From contig NZ_ASJB01000069.1 in assembly GCF_000478275.1 (NCBI RefSeq), positions 124,001-188,000 on the forward strand: a DNA stretch of 64,000 nt. Direction: 5' to 3'. The notes under the pieces were generated by a model, which made no database searches, was not told the DNA's origin, and saw nothing but the letters and a program-made list of their open reading frames with translations. The stretch comes from Amycolatopsis orientalis DSM 40040 = KCTC 9412. GTDB lineage: Bacteria; Actinomycetota; Actinomycetes; Mycobacteriales; Pseudonocardiaceae. Shown piece after piece: positions 16,470 to 27,256 of this stretch (positions are counted from its first letter, which is position 1; each line of letters opens with the position of its first letter). Made by a program: the position numbers and the translations under genes.

Positions 16470-19400
16470 TCAGCCGATGCCCGCGGCGAAGACGTGCATC
16501 GCGGTGTTGGACGGAAGGGTCACCGCGACGACCTCCTTACCCGCGGCCAGCGGGACGGAGTTCGCGAAGACCCGGTACGGCACGGTCGGGTACGCGGCCC
16601 CGGCGCGGGTGTTCTTGCCCATCACGGTCGCCACCGTGGTCGCGCCGTACTGGGCGGGATCGGCGCAGCACCAGTTGGGGAAGCCGAGTTCGGCCTGGCT
16701 CGTGCTGCCGTCGGCGTACCGGACGACGACGGTGCCCTTCGCCGTGCCGGTGCCGGTTCCCGCCAGCACCAGCTTGGCACCCGTCCCGCGCACCGCGATC
16801 GTCTGACCGGACGCCAGGACGTTGTCCTGCTGCCCGGTACCGGTTTCCGGCCACGTCAGCTTCGCGCCCAACGCCGTGAAGCCCGCCCCGGGCCGAAGTC
16901 CGGCCTCGGCGAGACCTTCGGCCCGGAAGCTGCTGCCGCCGCCATCCAGATCGCCCACCGCGACGTGGGCCGCGTCGGTGACCCCGACGTTGCCGTAGGC
17001 CGCGGCCAGTGAACCGTGCGGCACGGTGACCGTCACCGAGTCGGTGACCCGGTTCTCCCCGAGCCGCGCCTTGTACGACGCGGTCGCGGTGAGCTGGTAA
17101 TCGTCCGGCTTGATCCCCGCGTCCGGCGTGACCTTCACCGGGACCCGGACGGTCTGGCCGGGCATCACCAGCCGCGGCCCGGCGGGTACCTCGACCCGGA
17201 AACCGTTGGCGGGCAGGGAGAACGCGACGTCGCGGACCGGCAGCGGCGTGCCGTTGGTGAAGCTCAGCGAGCCTGTCGCGGTCTGCCCGGGGCCGGCGAC
17301 GGACGGCACGGACAGCGTCACCGCTCCGTCGTGGTCCTCGGGGAAGAACCCGCCGACCGCGCTGGTCCCGAACAGCCGGATGTCCTGGCGGTCACCGGCG
17401 CCGATCTTCCCGGTCTTGACCCGCACGACCCCGCCCGTGGCCGGGTCGAACCACCAGCCCGACGGCGCCGCGTCCAGTTCGGCCTTGCTGCTGTACTGCC
17501 GGAGGGCCGTCATCCCGGCCAGCACACTGCCGGGCCTGCTTCCCGTGTGGACGGTCAGCTGGTAGTTCCGCGACGCGGGCTTCCCGGCGTAGGAACCGGA
17601 AGCGGCACCGATCCCGACGGTCACCGTGCCGGGGCCGGACGTCGGCGCGTCCACCGTGAACGTCTGCTTCGCCTGGTCACCGTTCTTGTACGCCCTGGTC
17701 ACGCCGTCGTCTTCGGTGAGCGTGAACGAGCCCTTGCCCTGCGGGTAGACGTCGAGGTCGAGCACGCCCTTGTCCCGGGTCTGCCACGACTTCGTACCTT
17801 CGGCCCACATCGGGACCACGGCCCCGGCGCGGACGAACAACGGCAGCGTGTCGAGCGGCGCGTCGTAACCGTCCACAGTGGTCGGTCCGGTGTAGGTCTT
17901 GCCGCTCCAGTAGTCGACCCAAGTCCCCTTCGGCAGGTAGATACCGTTGCGGACGGTGGAGTTCTCGTACACCGGCGCGACGAGGAAGTCCTTGCCGGAC
18001 AGGAACTCGTACTTCGCCTTCTCACCCCAGACGTTCGGGTCGTCGGGATATTCGAGTGCCAGCGGCCGGACCTGGCCGACGCCGGTCTTGTGCGCCTCCA
18101 CCGAATGACTGTAGGTGTAGGGCAGCAGTCGTTCCTTGAGCAGCAGGTACTTCCGGTTGATCGAGGTGTACGGCTCGCCGTACCGCCACGGCTGCTTGTC
18201 CGACGCGGCCCAGCCGTCCATGGTCATCGAGACCGGCAGGAAGGCCTTCCACTGCAGGTCGCGAACGTAGGTCTGCGGGCTGCCGCCGAAGATTCCGTCG
18301 ATGTCACCGGTGTTGTACGCGATCCCCGACGTCGTGGCGCCCGCGTAGGTCGGGATCTGCCACTTGATGTAGTCGTAGGAACCGGCCTGGTCGCCGCTCC
18401 ACAGCACGCCGCACCGCTGCGCGCCCGCCCAGCTGACCGGCGTCCAGACGAATCCGCGCGCGTCGCTGTTGTCCTCGATGCCCTTGTGCGCGGTGTCGCA
18501 GGCGTCCAGCGCGAACTGGTAGCCCGGGCCGACCCACGCGACGTCGAGCTTGCGGACCCGGACCCCGGCCTTGACCTCCTCGACCTGGTTCGGCACCCCG
18601 TTCTCGGTCCACAGGCCGAGTTGCATGTTGTTCTTGCGCAGGCCCTCGCCCGTCTGCTGGAGGTTTTCGTACCCGCAGCCGTACCCGTCGTTGACCAGCA
18701 TCCAGCCGTTCGGCATCCCGTGCTGGGTGTACCCCTCGGCGATCTTCACCGCGTCCAGCGTATGCCGCTCGCCGCGGTTGGCGTTGTGCAGATAGCAGTC
18801 GGCGTCACCGTGCTCAAGCCCGTAGAGCGGTGGCAGGAAAGGCTTTCCGACCAGGTCGGTATAGCCGGTGATGACGTCCTTGAGTCCCGCGCCGACGACG
18901 TACGTCGCGTCGAAACGGCGCTCGTCGTGCGTCGTGCGCACCGGCTCGGTGAAGGCGTACGTACCTTGCGAGAAGGTGTTGCGGAGCACGCCGTATCCCG
19001 CCGTGGAGGCGTAGAACGGCTGCGAATTCGGTGCCCCGCCGTCGTTCCAGTTGTAGTCGGCGAAGATGCGGATCTTCTGGTCGCGGTGGCTGAACCGGCC
19101 GTTCTGCTCACCGCCGCCGACGAACTGCTCGGTCGCCGTCCGCGCCAGGGTCTGCGTGGTCTGCTTGTCGGTCCAGGACAGCGGCGCCGACTCCTCCCAC
19201 AGCCGCTTGCTGTCCGCGCCGTCGTACAAGGCGAGCCGCATGGGGTGCTTGTACGCCCGCAAGGTCGCCTTGGCCGTGGAAACCGCCCAGTAGTCCCCCT
19301 TGTCGGTCTTCTTCGGCGTGACCGGGTCGCCCGTGCGCGGCAGCACGATCTTGCTCCCGGCCGGATCGGTGAACGTGCCGTCCGGCGCCAGCCAGACGCG

Positions 19401-19604
19401 GACGGCGCCTTCGGCCGGGAAGCTGACGCGCACCGCGGCGCTGCCCGATTTCAGGGTGACCGTGGGGCCGTCACCGGAGATGCCGGTGAGATCGCCCAGC
19501 TTGCCGGACGGCGCCGCGGCCGGATCGGCGTGGGCGGCGACCGGGGAAAGCCCGAGAAGGGCCACTGCGGCCAAACAACTCAGGGATTGCGCAACTCTGC
19601 TCAT
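16470..19604 (-). CDS. Secreted GH31 glycosidase with NEW3 and NPCBM-type C-terminal domains
   Basis: 1044 aa from the ATG at 19604, which has AAAGGTG upstream. A Sec signal peptide (VAQSLSCLAAVALLGLSPVAAHA) is quoted in part as LAAVALLGLSPVAAHA. The GH31 N-terminal beta-sandwich is followed by the (beta/alpha)8 barrel. The likely nucleophile is Asp354 (RKLDVAWVG) and the acid/base Asp405 (LWSGDQAG); their 51-residue spacing fits GH31. After the proximal beta domains come a NEW3 domain (about 745-840) and an NPCBM-like sugar-binding domain to the end. The WSGDQ form and C-terminal modules recall GH31 alpha-N-acetylgalactosaminidases, but substrate specificity is inferred. A shared operator motif links it to the adjacent DeoR operon. 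Confidence 0.85.
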   Translation of the reverse strand: MSRVAQSLSCLAAVALLGLSPVAAHADPAAAPSGKLGDLTGISGDGPTVTLKSGSAAVRVSFPAEGAVRVWLAPDGTFTDPAGSKIVLPRTGDPVTPKKTDKGDYWAVSTAKATLRAYKHPMRLALYDGADSKRLWEESAPLSWTDKQTTQTLARTATEQFVGGGEQNGRFSHRDQKIRIFADYNWNDGGAPNSQPFYASTAGYGVLRNTFSQGTYAFTEPVRTTHDERRFDATYVVGAGLKDVITGYTDLVGKPFLPPLYGLEHGDADCYLHNANRGERHTLDAVKIAEGYTQHGMPNGWMLVNDGYGCGYENLQQTGEGLRKNNMQLGLWTENGVPNQVEEVKAGVRVRKLDVAWVGPGYQFALDACDTAHKGIEDNSDARGFVWTPVSWAGAQRCGVLWSGDQAGSYDYIKWQIPTYAGATTSGIAYNTGDIDGIFGGSPQTYVRDLQWKAFLPVSMTMDGWAASDKQPWRYGEPYTSINRKYLLLKERLLPYTYSHSVEAHKTGVGQVRPLALEYPDDPNVWGEKAKYEFLSGKDFLVAPVYENSTVRNGIYLPKGTWVDYWSGKTYTGPTTVDGYDAPLDTLPLFVRAGAVVPMWAEGTKSWQTRDKGVLDLDVYPQGKGSFTLTEDDGVTRAYKNGDQAKQTFTVDAPTSGPGTVTVGIGAASGSYAGKPASRNYQLTVHTGSRPGSVLAGMTALRQYSSKAELDAAPSGWWFDPATGGVVRVKTGKIGAGDRQDIRLFGTSAVGGFFPEDHDGAVTLSVPSVAGPGQTATGSLSFTNGTPLPVRDVAFSLPANGFRVEVPAGPRLVMPGQTVRVPVKVTPDAGIKPDDYQLTATASYKARLGENRVTDSVTVTVPHGSLAAAYGNVGVTDAAHVAVGDLDGGGSSFRAEGLAEAGLRPGAGFTALGAKLTWPETGTGQQDNVLASGQTIAVRGTGAKLVLAGTGTGTAKGTVVVRYADGSTSQAELGFPNWCCADPAQYGATTVATVMGKNTRAGAAYPTVPYRVFANSVPLAAGKEVVAVTLPSNTAMHVFAAGIG

Positions 19605-19649
19605 TCGAGACACCTTTCGCGCATGAACACGCAATATGGTCTCTGTATA

Positions 19650-19664
19650 GCGCACGTTTCGCGC
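19650..19664. promoter_or_regulatory. Candidate DeoR operator upstream of GH31 gene
   Basis: GCGCACGTTTCGCGC, 46 bp upstream of the GH31 start. It resembles GCGCAGTTTCACGCA upstream of the SIS gene (30006-30020) and the split form in 27221-27247. This supports co-regulation of the GH31 enzyme with the sugar operon. Confidence 0.4.
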
Positions 19665-19776
19665 GAAGTCACCCGCCGAAGAGGTGCTGCCGACTTTCGT
19701 CGGGTCGGCCGAAGATCCTTATGTCACAAGGAGTGCTCGAAAGCCGCGAAGGCACCTCTTCGTCATGGTGCAGCCC

Positions 19777-19823
19777 GTCCATGAAGGAATCGGGACGTTG
19801 AGTGTCCCAATTCCTTCATGGAC
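19777..19823. repeat. Variable-arm palindrome with core GGGACGTTGAGTGTCCC
   Basis: 20-bp stem beginning GTCCATGAAGGAAT, one mismatch, 7-nt loop GTTGAGT. Its core is shared with palindromes at 19906, 32590 and 40703 whose outer arms differ. It may help terminate the DeoR operon, whose last gene ends at 20046. Confidence 0.8.
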
Positions 19824-19905
19824 GCGGGGTCACACTCACCGCAGCCGGGAGTCCGTGAAGGCACTCGCTGTGACTGGCGGCGCGCAAGTGTTACCGCTAG
19901 TGAGA

Positions 19906-19950
19906 GGTGTGTGGATATAGGGACGTTGAACGTCCCTATATCCACACACC
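19906..19950. repeat. Variable-arm palindrome with core GGGACGTTGAACGTCCC
   Basis: 22-bp perfect stem beginning GGTGTGTGGATATAGGGAC around a single central G. It lies downstream of the deoR stop, flanked by the 14-bp inverted pair noted for this intergenic region. It is probably part of the operon's transcription end. Confidence 0.85.
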
Positions 19951-20045
19951 CCCCTCGCGCCGGTCGCCGTGCCGGGAGCAGCAGCTCCGCGACTTTGCCG
20001 GGCCCCTGACCCTCAAGGTAGGCAAGGAGGCCTTCACGGACTCGG

Positions 20046-20831
20046 TCAGACGGCTTGGACCTCGACCCCCGCGGCCTCGAACGCGCGCAGCGCCTTCGGG
20101 TCCGCCTGGGAATCCGTGACCAGGGCGTGCACCTGCGACGTCGCACAGATCCGGGCGAACGCGCGGCGGCCGAGTTTCGAACCGTCGGCGACCGCGACGA
20201 CACGTTCGGCCCGTTCGACCATCAGCCGGTTGATACTCGCCTCACCCTCGTGGTGGGCGAAGGCGCCCGCCTCGGGGTCGAACGCGTCGACCCCGAGGAA
20301 CAGCAGGTCGATCGTCAGCTCACTGAGCACGCGTGTGGCCAGCGGGCCGCTGAGTTCGAACGACTGCGGGCGCGCGACCCCACCGGTCACCACGATCTTC
20401 ACATGCGGCCGCACGGCCAGTTCGTGCGCGATGTTCAGCGCGTTGGTGACCACCGTCAGCCCCGGCGAATCACGCAGGCTCGCGAGATCCGAGCGCGTGG
20501 CCAGCGACCGCGCGACCCCGGCCGTGGTCGTCCCGCCGTTGAGACCGACCACCATGCCCTGTGCCACCATCGCCGCGGCGGCGACACTGATCCGCTGTTT
20601 CTCCGGCACATGTCGCGCGGTCTTGTACCGCAACGGCAGGTCGTAGGCGAGATCGTTGGCGACCGCGCCACCCCGGGTGCGGGTGAGCAACTGCTGTTCC
20701 GCGAGGTGGTCGAGGTCGCGCCGGATCGTGGCCGCGGAGACGTTCAACTCCTCGGCCACGTCCTCGACGTCGATCTTTTCCCGCTGCCCCAACAGGTCCA
20801 GCAGGGTGCTCAGCCGTTCGTGCCGGGCCAT
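20046..20831 (-). CDS. DeoR-family transcriptional regulator of the sugar operon
   Basis: 261 aa from the ATG at 20831, preceded by AGGAG. The N-terminal HTH of DeoR type (VEDVAEELNVSAATIRRDLD, then HLAEQQLLTRTRGGAV) is followed by the sugar-phosphate-sensing DeoRC domain, with GLNGGTTTAGVARSL and the terminal VAVADGSKLGRRAF motif. It is the last gene of the operon and separated from DUF5107 by 126 bp. By family it represses the locus until a phosphorylated sugar intermediate binds. Galactosamine-locus regulators (AgaR) belong to this family. Confidence 0.9.
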   Translation of the reverse strand: MARHERLSTLLDLLGQREKIDVEDVAEELNVSAATIRRDLDHLAEQQLLTRTRGGAVANDLAYDLPLRYKTARHVPEKQRISVAAAAMVAQGMVVGLNGGTTTAGVARSLATRSDLASLRDSPGLTVVTNALNIAHELAVRPHVKIVVTGGVARPQSFELSGPLATRVLSELTIDLLFLGVDAFDPEAGAFAHHEGEASINRLMVERAERVVAVADGSKLGRRAFARICATSQVHALVTDSQADPKALRAFEAAGVEVQAV

Positions 20832-20957
20832 CCGCGCCACTCCTAGCTCCCTGCGGCCTATCGCGCATGGCATTGCGCTGTCGGCCACTGTTTCGAGCAG
20901 TATGCTGCATCGCGGTTGTCCGCCGCGAGCGGCACGCCGGTCAGGTGGCCCGGCCGG

Positions 20958-22810
20958 TCACTTCATCCGGAAGTCGTGGTGTTCCGGCAACGGTTCCTCG
21001 GAAACCGCCGCCCAAGTGTCCGAAAGAGAGGTTTCCCCTTCCCTGAGGTTCGCGACCTCGAAGCCGTCGTCATAAATGGCCTTGGCGCCCGCGAGATCGC
21101 CTCGCGCCAGGCAGGTACGAGCGGCCAGCAAGGCGATCCGGCCCTCCCGGGGAAGTCCGTCCAGCAACGCGGCCGCTTCTCCCGGCAGCCCGGCGGCGAG
21201 TTGCGCCGCGATCGCCTCGATGACCAACGGGCGCAGTGAAGGCGCGAGGGCGACAGCCCGCCGGTACAGCCAAGCGGCCTCGGGCCCTGCCGTGGCGACC
21301 CCGAGATTCCGCAGTGCCCAAGGGTTCTCGGCCGCCGAGACCGACTCGCGCCAGGCACGGACGGCGTCCGAGTGCCGTCCGGCCGCCCACTGCGCGACAC
21401 CGCGGTGGTACCAGGTCAGCCAGTTCTTGGGGGCGTACTCCATGAGATCCGCCCAGTACCGGTTCACCAGCGTGGCCGGGGGCACGGCGAGCGGATCCCC
21501 GTCCGGCGGCGTTCCGTCGAGCAACGCGAGCCACGGTTCCTGGTCGGGCCCGAGCGATGCGTCCGGGAACGGCGTACCGGGCAGGCACATCGGCGCCCGC
21601 CGGTTCTCCAGCGCACCCCAGCCGGAACCGGTGGCCAGGAAGGATTCCGGGGTCACGTCGGCGATCTTCCGCCAGGCGTCGTGGTATTCGTCCAGGGTTT
21701 CCGCCGACGGCAGACCGCCGGCGACGGCCTCGCGAGCCGCCGCCCAGTCGTCTCCGTGCACCAGCGCGGGATCCGCGGTGACGGGACCGTATGCCTCCAG
21801 CCAGTCCCAGCCCTCCCCCGGCGGCAACCGCAGATGTTCCAGTTGCGTACGGGCAAGCCCCGCTTGGATCTCCAGATAGCCGCCCGCGCCGGGAGCCAGC
21901 CACTCCTGCCAGCGACGTCCGCCCGCCGACTCGCCCCACAGGAACAACTTCCGCCCGCGCAGCCGTCCGGTGGACAGCTGCGCCAGCCCCGTCCCGTCGC
22001 TCTCGACGGCGGCCACCCACGGTCTTCCGGTCACCTCGAAGAAATAGTCCGCCGCGGCTTCGGCACGGGCCGGGTAGGTCAGCTCACCGGGGACGTCGAC
22101 CAGGTCGAGCCGCCCGGAATAGCCGTAATGCCAAGCCTGTGTCGCGGGAGCCAGCACCCGCGTGCCGTCGTTTTGCGGGACCGCGATATTCGACCACCAG
22201 TAAACCGGGACGTCGTACGGATGTGGATTCCGCACCCGCACCGCCACCAGCAGGTGGTCCGAACCTTCGGGCAGCCAGAAATCGATCTGGTACGGCAGGT
22301 CGCGGGTGCGTTCCCATTCCCACAGCCGCAGCACCGGCGTGCCGTCCGGGCCCTCGATCTCCGCGGCGAACATCGGCTCACAGGTCAGTGTGGTGTGCCC
22401 GGTGCTCCCGAGATTCCACTCGACGCCACCGGCGAACCACGCGTCCCGCAGGGCGAGGTTCGCGGGCTGGAACACCGGGTTGCGGTAGAGCAGTTCGCGT
22501 CCGGACGGCTTGTGGACCAGCGAGTACAACCGCCCGCCCAGTGAAGGCAGCACGGTGGCGCGGAGCCGGTCGTTCTCCAGCACCAGCGCCGGAAGCTCGC
22601 GTTCCTGACGCTCACGGGTGTAGCCGTCCTGCAGCAGGCACGGCAACGAGGTGTCCAGCCTCCCGTATCCGATGCCCTCGGCCAGCTCCGGCGGCAGCTC
22701 GTCCACATTGGACACCTTGGCCACCGCCTCGGGTTTCCGCAGCGGCGGCAACGGGTTCTCCGGACCCAGCTCGGCGGCCGGGAGCACCAGCCCGGTGCGG
22801 TACAGGCGGG

Positions 22811-22814
<4 letters not shown>
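20958..22814 (-). CDS. DUF5107 domain protein with C-terminal TPR-like region
   Basis: 618 aa. The N-terminal ~330 residues form a galactose-mutarotase-like beta-sandwich with the DUF5107 signature LPSLGGRLYSLVHKPSGREL and GGVEWNLGSTGHT. The C-terminal half is helical with TPR-like repeats (NWLTWYHRGVAQWAAGRHSD; NPWALRNLGVA). There is no signal peptide. Such proteins recur beside sugar ABC transporters, and the fold suggests binding or processing of a hexose, but no activity can be assigned. Its ATG overlaps the stop of the ATPase gene upstream (22811-22814). Confidence 0.75.
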
Positions 22815-23878
<1,064 letters not shown>

Positions 23879-23884
23879 CAGGTC

Positions 23885-24814
23885 CTACTTTCCGGCGCCG
23901 AGGGTCAGGCCGGTGATGATCCGGCGGGCGAGCACGAGATAGAGCACGAGCATCGGGAGCACGACGATCGCCACCCCGGCGATCAGACCGCCGTACTCCG
24001 ACTGGTAGCTCGCGGCCCCGTAGAAGGTGAACAGCGCACGGGACAGGGTGAAATGCGCCTGGTCCTTGAGGAACACGATCGCCAGCAGCGTCTCGTTCCA
24101 CAGGCCGATGGCGTTCAGCGTGAGCGCGGTGATCATGCCGCCGCGGGTCAACGGCAGCATCACCGAGAAGAACGTCCGCATCGGCGAGGCCCCGTCGAGC
24201 GCGGCCGCCTCCTCCAGTTCGTCCGGCAGCGACCGGAAGAAGCCGGTCATCAGGAACACGGTGAACGGGATGGACAGGGCCACGTACAGCACGAACAGGC
24301 CGTATTCGTTGTCCAGGTGCACTTTGCTGAGCACCACGAACAGCGGGATGATCACGGTCTGGAACGGCACACCCATCCCGATCGCGACGACGTTGGTCAT
24401 CGGCCCGGCGCCGCGGACACCGAGGCGGGTCAGCGCGTACGCGCAGGGCGCCGAGACGGCGACCGTCACGACCGTCGCCAGCCCGACCAGGACCACGGTG
24501 GTCAGCACGGCGTCGCCGAAACCGGCGTTGTTCCAGGCGTAGACGAAGTTCCGGAACGGCTTGCCGTTCTTGAACCACTGGTACGGCAGGTCGAACGGCT
24601 TGGTGAAGATCTCCACCGGGGTCTTGAACGACGCCGTGAGCAGCCAGTACAGCACCAGGATGTTGCCGGCGGTGAACAGCCACACGACGGTGGAACCCAG
24701 TACCCGCAACGGGCTGAACCGTTTCGAGCCGGGCGCCGGGCGTGGTTTGCGCGGTGGCTTGCGCGCCGGTTTCGCCGATGGGCGCGGAGGCGCCTCGACG
24801 TCGGTGACGGACAT
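23885..24814 (-). CDS. Carbohydrate ABC transporter permease (MalG type)
   Basis: 309 aa from the ATG at 24814 with GGGAGA upstream; an ATG at 24826 is possible. A Pro/Lys/Arg-rich cytoplasmic N-tail of ~45 residues precedes six membrane helices. The coupling loop EEAAALDGASPMRTFFSVML is the CUT1 EAA motif. It forms the channel with the MalF-type partner 19 bp upstream. Confidence 0.92.
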   Translation of the reverse strand: MSVTDVEAPPRPSAKPARKPPRKPRPAPGSKRFSPLRVLGSTVVWLFTAGNILVLYWLLTASFKTPVEIFTKPFDLPYQWFKNGKPFRNFVYAWNNAGFGDAVLTTVVLVGLATVVTVAVSAPCAYALTRLGVRGAGPMTNVVAIGMGVPFQTVIIPLFVVLSKVHLDNEYGLFVLYVALSIPFTVFLMTGFFRSLPDELEEAAALDGASPMRTFFSVMLPLTRGGMITALTLNAIGLWNETLLAIVFLKDQAHFTLSRALFTFYGAASYQSEYGGLIAGVAIVVLPMLVLYLVLARRIITGLTLGAGK

Positions 24815-24833
24815 TTCGTCTCCCATGGACAAC

Positions 24834-25784
24834 TCAGAACTGGATCGCGTCACGGCGCATCAACCGGCGCAACAGCACGACGAGCACGGACACCAGCGCG
24901 ATCATCGCCACCGCGCAGGCACACGCGGCACCGAAGTCCGGGGTGCCGTTCGAGCCGAAGGTCCGGTCGAACACGTAGATCCCCAGCGTCCAGGCCTCGT
25001 TGGGCGGGGCGTAGGTACCCGGCCCGGCCAGTACGAACACCAGCTCGAAGATCTTGAGCGCGTTGATCGTCCACAGCACCCCGGCGACACCGACGACGTC
25101 CCACGTCATCGGCAGCGTGATGTTGCGGAACTTCTGCCACGGCGAGGCACCGCCCAGTTCGGCGTCCTCGTAGAGATACGGCGGGATCCGGTCGACCGCG
25201 GCCATCAGGATGGTGATGTAAAACCCCGAGCTGGCCCAGATCAGCGACGCCGTCACCACACCGGTCACATTGGACGGTGCCAGGAACTTCGCCGCGTCCG
25301 CGCCGAGGCTCTCCATCACGTAATTCGCCAGCCCCTGCTTCCCCGGCTGGTACTTGAACACGAAGCCGAGGAACATCCCGAGCGCCACCGGCGCCACGAT
25401 GTTGGGGAAGAACAGGATCGCGCGGACGGTCTTCCCGCCCTTCATGTCCCGCAGCACCATGGTGAACAGGAACGCCAGCGCGAACGTGCCGATCCCGCCG
25501 AGGAACACGTAGACCAGTGTGTTGCGGAAGGCGTACTGGAACGAGTCGCTCGACCACATCTGCGTGTAGTTGGTGACGCCGTTGGGTTCCGGCGTGTCCC
25601 CGGCGCCCGCCCAGCTGGTGAAGCTCAGCACCACGGTCGCGATCGTCGGCAGCACCAGGAAGGCCAGGTACAGCGCCAGCGCCGGCGCGGCGAACGGCCA
25701 GAACAGCCGTTTCTTGCGGCTCAGGTGCGCCCCGGCCTTCACCGCCCGCGCCGGAGGCGTCGTCGGCGTCGTGACCGTGGCCAT
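24834..25784 (-). CDS. Carbohydrate ABC transporter permease (MalF type)
   Basis: 316 aa from the ATG at 25784, whose A is shared with the upstream TGA stop (TGATG). About six membrane helices follow a short cytoplasmic N-terminus (LSRKKRLFWPFAAPALALYL). The coupling loop is YEDAELGGASPWQKFRNITL. An in-frame extension to 25904 lies inside the binding-protein gene and is rejected as a start. Confidence 0.92.
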   Translation of the reverse strand: MATVTTPTTPPARAVKAGAHLSRKKRLFWPFAAPALALYLAFLVLPTIATVVLSFTSWAGAGDTPEPNGVTNYTQMWSSDSFQYAFRNTLVYVFLGGIGTFALAFLFTMVLRDMKGGKTVRAILFFPNIVAPVALGMFLGFVFKYQPGKQGLANYVMESLGADAAKFLAPSNVTGVVTASLIWASSGFYITILMAAVDRIPPYLYEDAELGGASPWQKFRNITLPMTWDVVGVAGVLWTINALKIFELVFVLAGPGTYAPPNEAWTLGIYVFDRTFGSNGTPDFGAACACAVAMIALVSVLVVLLRRLMRRDAIQF

Positions 25785-27175
25785 CAACCCTGGTTCTTCC
25801 AGAACTCGGCGCCCTTGGTGGCGAGCTGGTCCACGAACTGCTCCGGGGTGATCTGCCCCTTCAGCAACGCGATGTCGGCCGGGTCGAAGACGTCGGTCTG
25901 CCATTTGCCACCGGCGATGCCGTCGATCCCGTCGTACTGCAGGACGTGTTCCTTCTTCGGGTCGTCCATCGCGGCCTTGACCTGCTTGAGGTCGTCCGGC
26001 ACGGCGAGGTCGGCGCGCGGCACGAGGTTGTCGGCCACCGCGGGGATCCCGGACAGCAGGTCCTTGTTGAGGAAGTAGGCGATGAACGCCTTGGCCGCCT
26101 CGGCGTGCTTGGCCTTCTTGGTCACTGAGAAGCCGATCGACATCTGCTCGACGGTGTCGTGCGTGGCACCGGCGGGCATCGGGAACTGGAACGAACCGTA
26201 GTTGATCTTCGTCCCGGCGCCCTGCTTGTCCAGGTATTCACGGGTCTCGCTCGGCGCCCAGCTGCCGACGTAGAGGAAGCGGGAGTCGCCGTCGGCCCAG
26301 CGCTGCTGCACCTGCGGGAACTTCGCCGCGTCCCAGCCGTCGATGAAGTACTTCGGCAGCTTCGCGGTTTCGGTGGCGGCCTTGAGGAAACCGGGGTCGG
26401 TCTTCCACGTCTGGCCGGTCTTGTCGGTCGCCGCCTTGTACAGTCCGCCCGCGCCGACGTACCGCTCGGCGAGCTGGGTGTAGAAGTACATGTTGTAGAA
26501 CGGGATGTCGCCGTCGAGGCTGATCGCGGCCTTGCCGTCGGCCTTCGCCTTGTCGAACAGCCCGATCAGCTCGTCCATCGTCTTCGGCTGCTGGATGTCA
26601 CCGGCGGTGTCCTTGTTGAACCACCAGGCGCTCGACTGGATCGTGTACGGGACCATGAAGTTGTGGCCCTCGCGGTCCTTGTTCTGCGGGAAGTCGTACG
26701 AGCTGGGCGAAAGCACGTCCTTGACGGTCTTGTCGCCTTCACCGACCTTCATCGCGAACACGTCGTCGACGCTCTGCGTCCCGCCCGGCGTCATGATGGC
26801 CGCGCCGACCTTGCTGACGTCCTGGTCGAACAGATCCGGCACGGCGTCGGTGTTCAGCGCGGGCACCAGGTTCTGGGTGTAGGCCTTGCGGCCCAGCCAC
26901 TGCACGTCGACCTTGACGCCGGTCTTCTCCTGGAAGCATTTGAAGGCCTTCTGCAGGACCTTGCCCTGCGGTTCGTCGGCCGTCCACATGGACCAGTACG
27001 TGAACTCCTTGTCCGTGGCGGGTTTCACCGCCGCCTCCGGACAAGGCGCGTTGAGGAACTGATCGACTCCCGGGAGCGCGTTCTCGCCGGTGCCACCGGC
27101 CGTGTCCCCGCCGCCGCATCCCGCGAGCAGGAGCGCCGCCCCTGCCGTCAATGCCGTGAGCTTGCCTACCCGCAT
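25784..27175 (-). CDS. Sugar ABC transporter substrate-binding lipoprotein
   Basis: 463 aa from the ATG at 27175, with AGGTGG upstream. The lipobox is LLLAGC. The mature part is an extracellular solute-binding family 1 protein (FTYWSMWTADEPQGKVLQK at the N-lobe; aromatic residues such as SSAWWFNKD for sugar stacking). It is preceded by an 81-bp gap that contains an operator-like sequence, so it may also have its own promoter. Substrate unknown; an amino sugar or its oligomer is inferred from the operon. Confidence 0.9.
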   Translation of the reverse strand: MRVGKLTALTAGAALLLAGCGGGDTAGGTGENALPGVDQFLNAPCPEAAVKPATDKEFTYWSMWTADEPQGKVLQKAFKCFQEKTGVKVDVQWLGRKAYTQNLVPALNTDAVPDLFDQDVSKVGAAIMTPGGTQSVDDVFAMKVGEGDKTVKDVLSPSSYDFPQNKDREGHNFMVPYTIQSSAWWFNKDTAGDIQQPKTMDELIGLFDKAKADGKAAISLDGDIPFYNMYFYTQLAERYVGAGGLYKAATDKTGQTWKTDPGFLKAATETAKLPKYFIDGWDAAKFPQVQQRWADGDSRFLYVGSWAPSETREYLDKQGAGTKINYGSFQFPMPAGATHDTVEQMSIGFSVTKKAKHAEAAKAFIAYFLNKDLLSGIPAVADNLVPRADLAVPDDLKQVKAAMDDPKKEHVLQYDGIDGIAGGKWQTDVFDPADIALLKGQITPEQFVDQLATKGAEFWKNQG

Positions 27176-27220
27176 CCGCCACCACCTGGATCGAAGATCA
27201 CACAAGTTCTGCTTGTTGTT

Positions 27221-27247
27221 GCGCAGTTTTGTGAGGTTTCACGCACA
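27221..27247. promoter_or_regulatory. Candidate DeoR operator between aldolase and binding-protein genes
   Basis: GCGCAGTTTTGTGAG and GGTTTCACGCACA run head to tail, forming a split version of GCGCA-GTTTC-ACGC. It lies about 45 bp upstream of the binding-protein start. It may control an internal promoter for the transporter genes. Confidence 0.4.
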
Positions 27248-27256
27248 TGTCAACAC

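Larger units (their letters stand above)
19605..20045. other. Repeat-rich intergenic region between GH31 gene and deoR
   Basis: The 441 bp contain no supported gene. They hold the GH31 promoter with an operator-like motif (19650-19664), two long palindromes (19777-19823 and 19906-19950), and a 14-bp inverted pair GAGTCCGTGAAGGC / GCCTTCACGGACTC (19849-19862 and 20030-20043) that encloses the second palindrome. Confidence 0.7.

Noticed and set aside
17016..19784. 922-codon open frame antisense to the GH31 gene
   Set aside because: Arg/Val/Gly/Asp-rich shadow of a clear secreted glycosidase gene; no ribosome binding site or domain.
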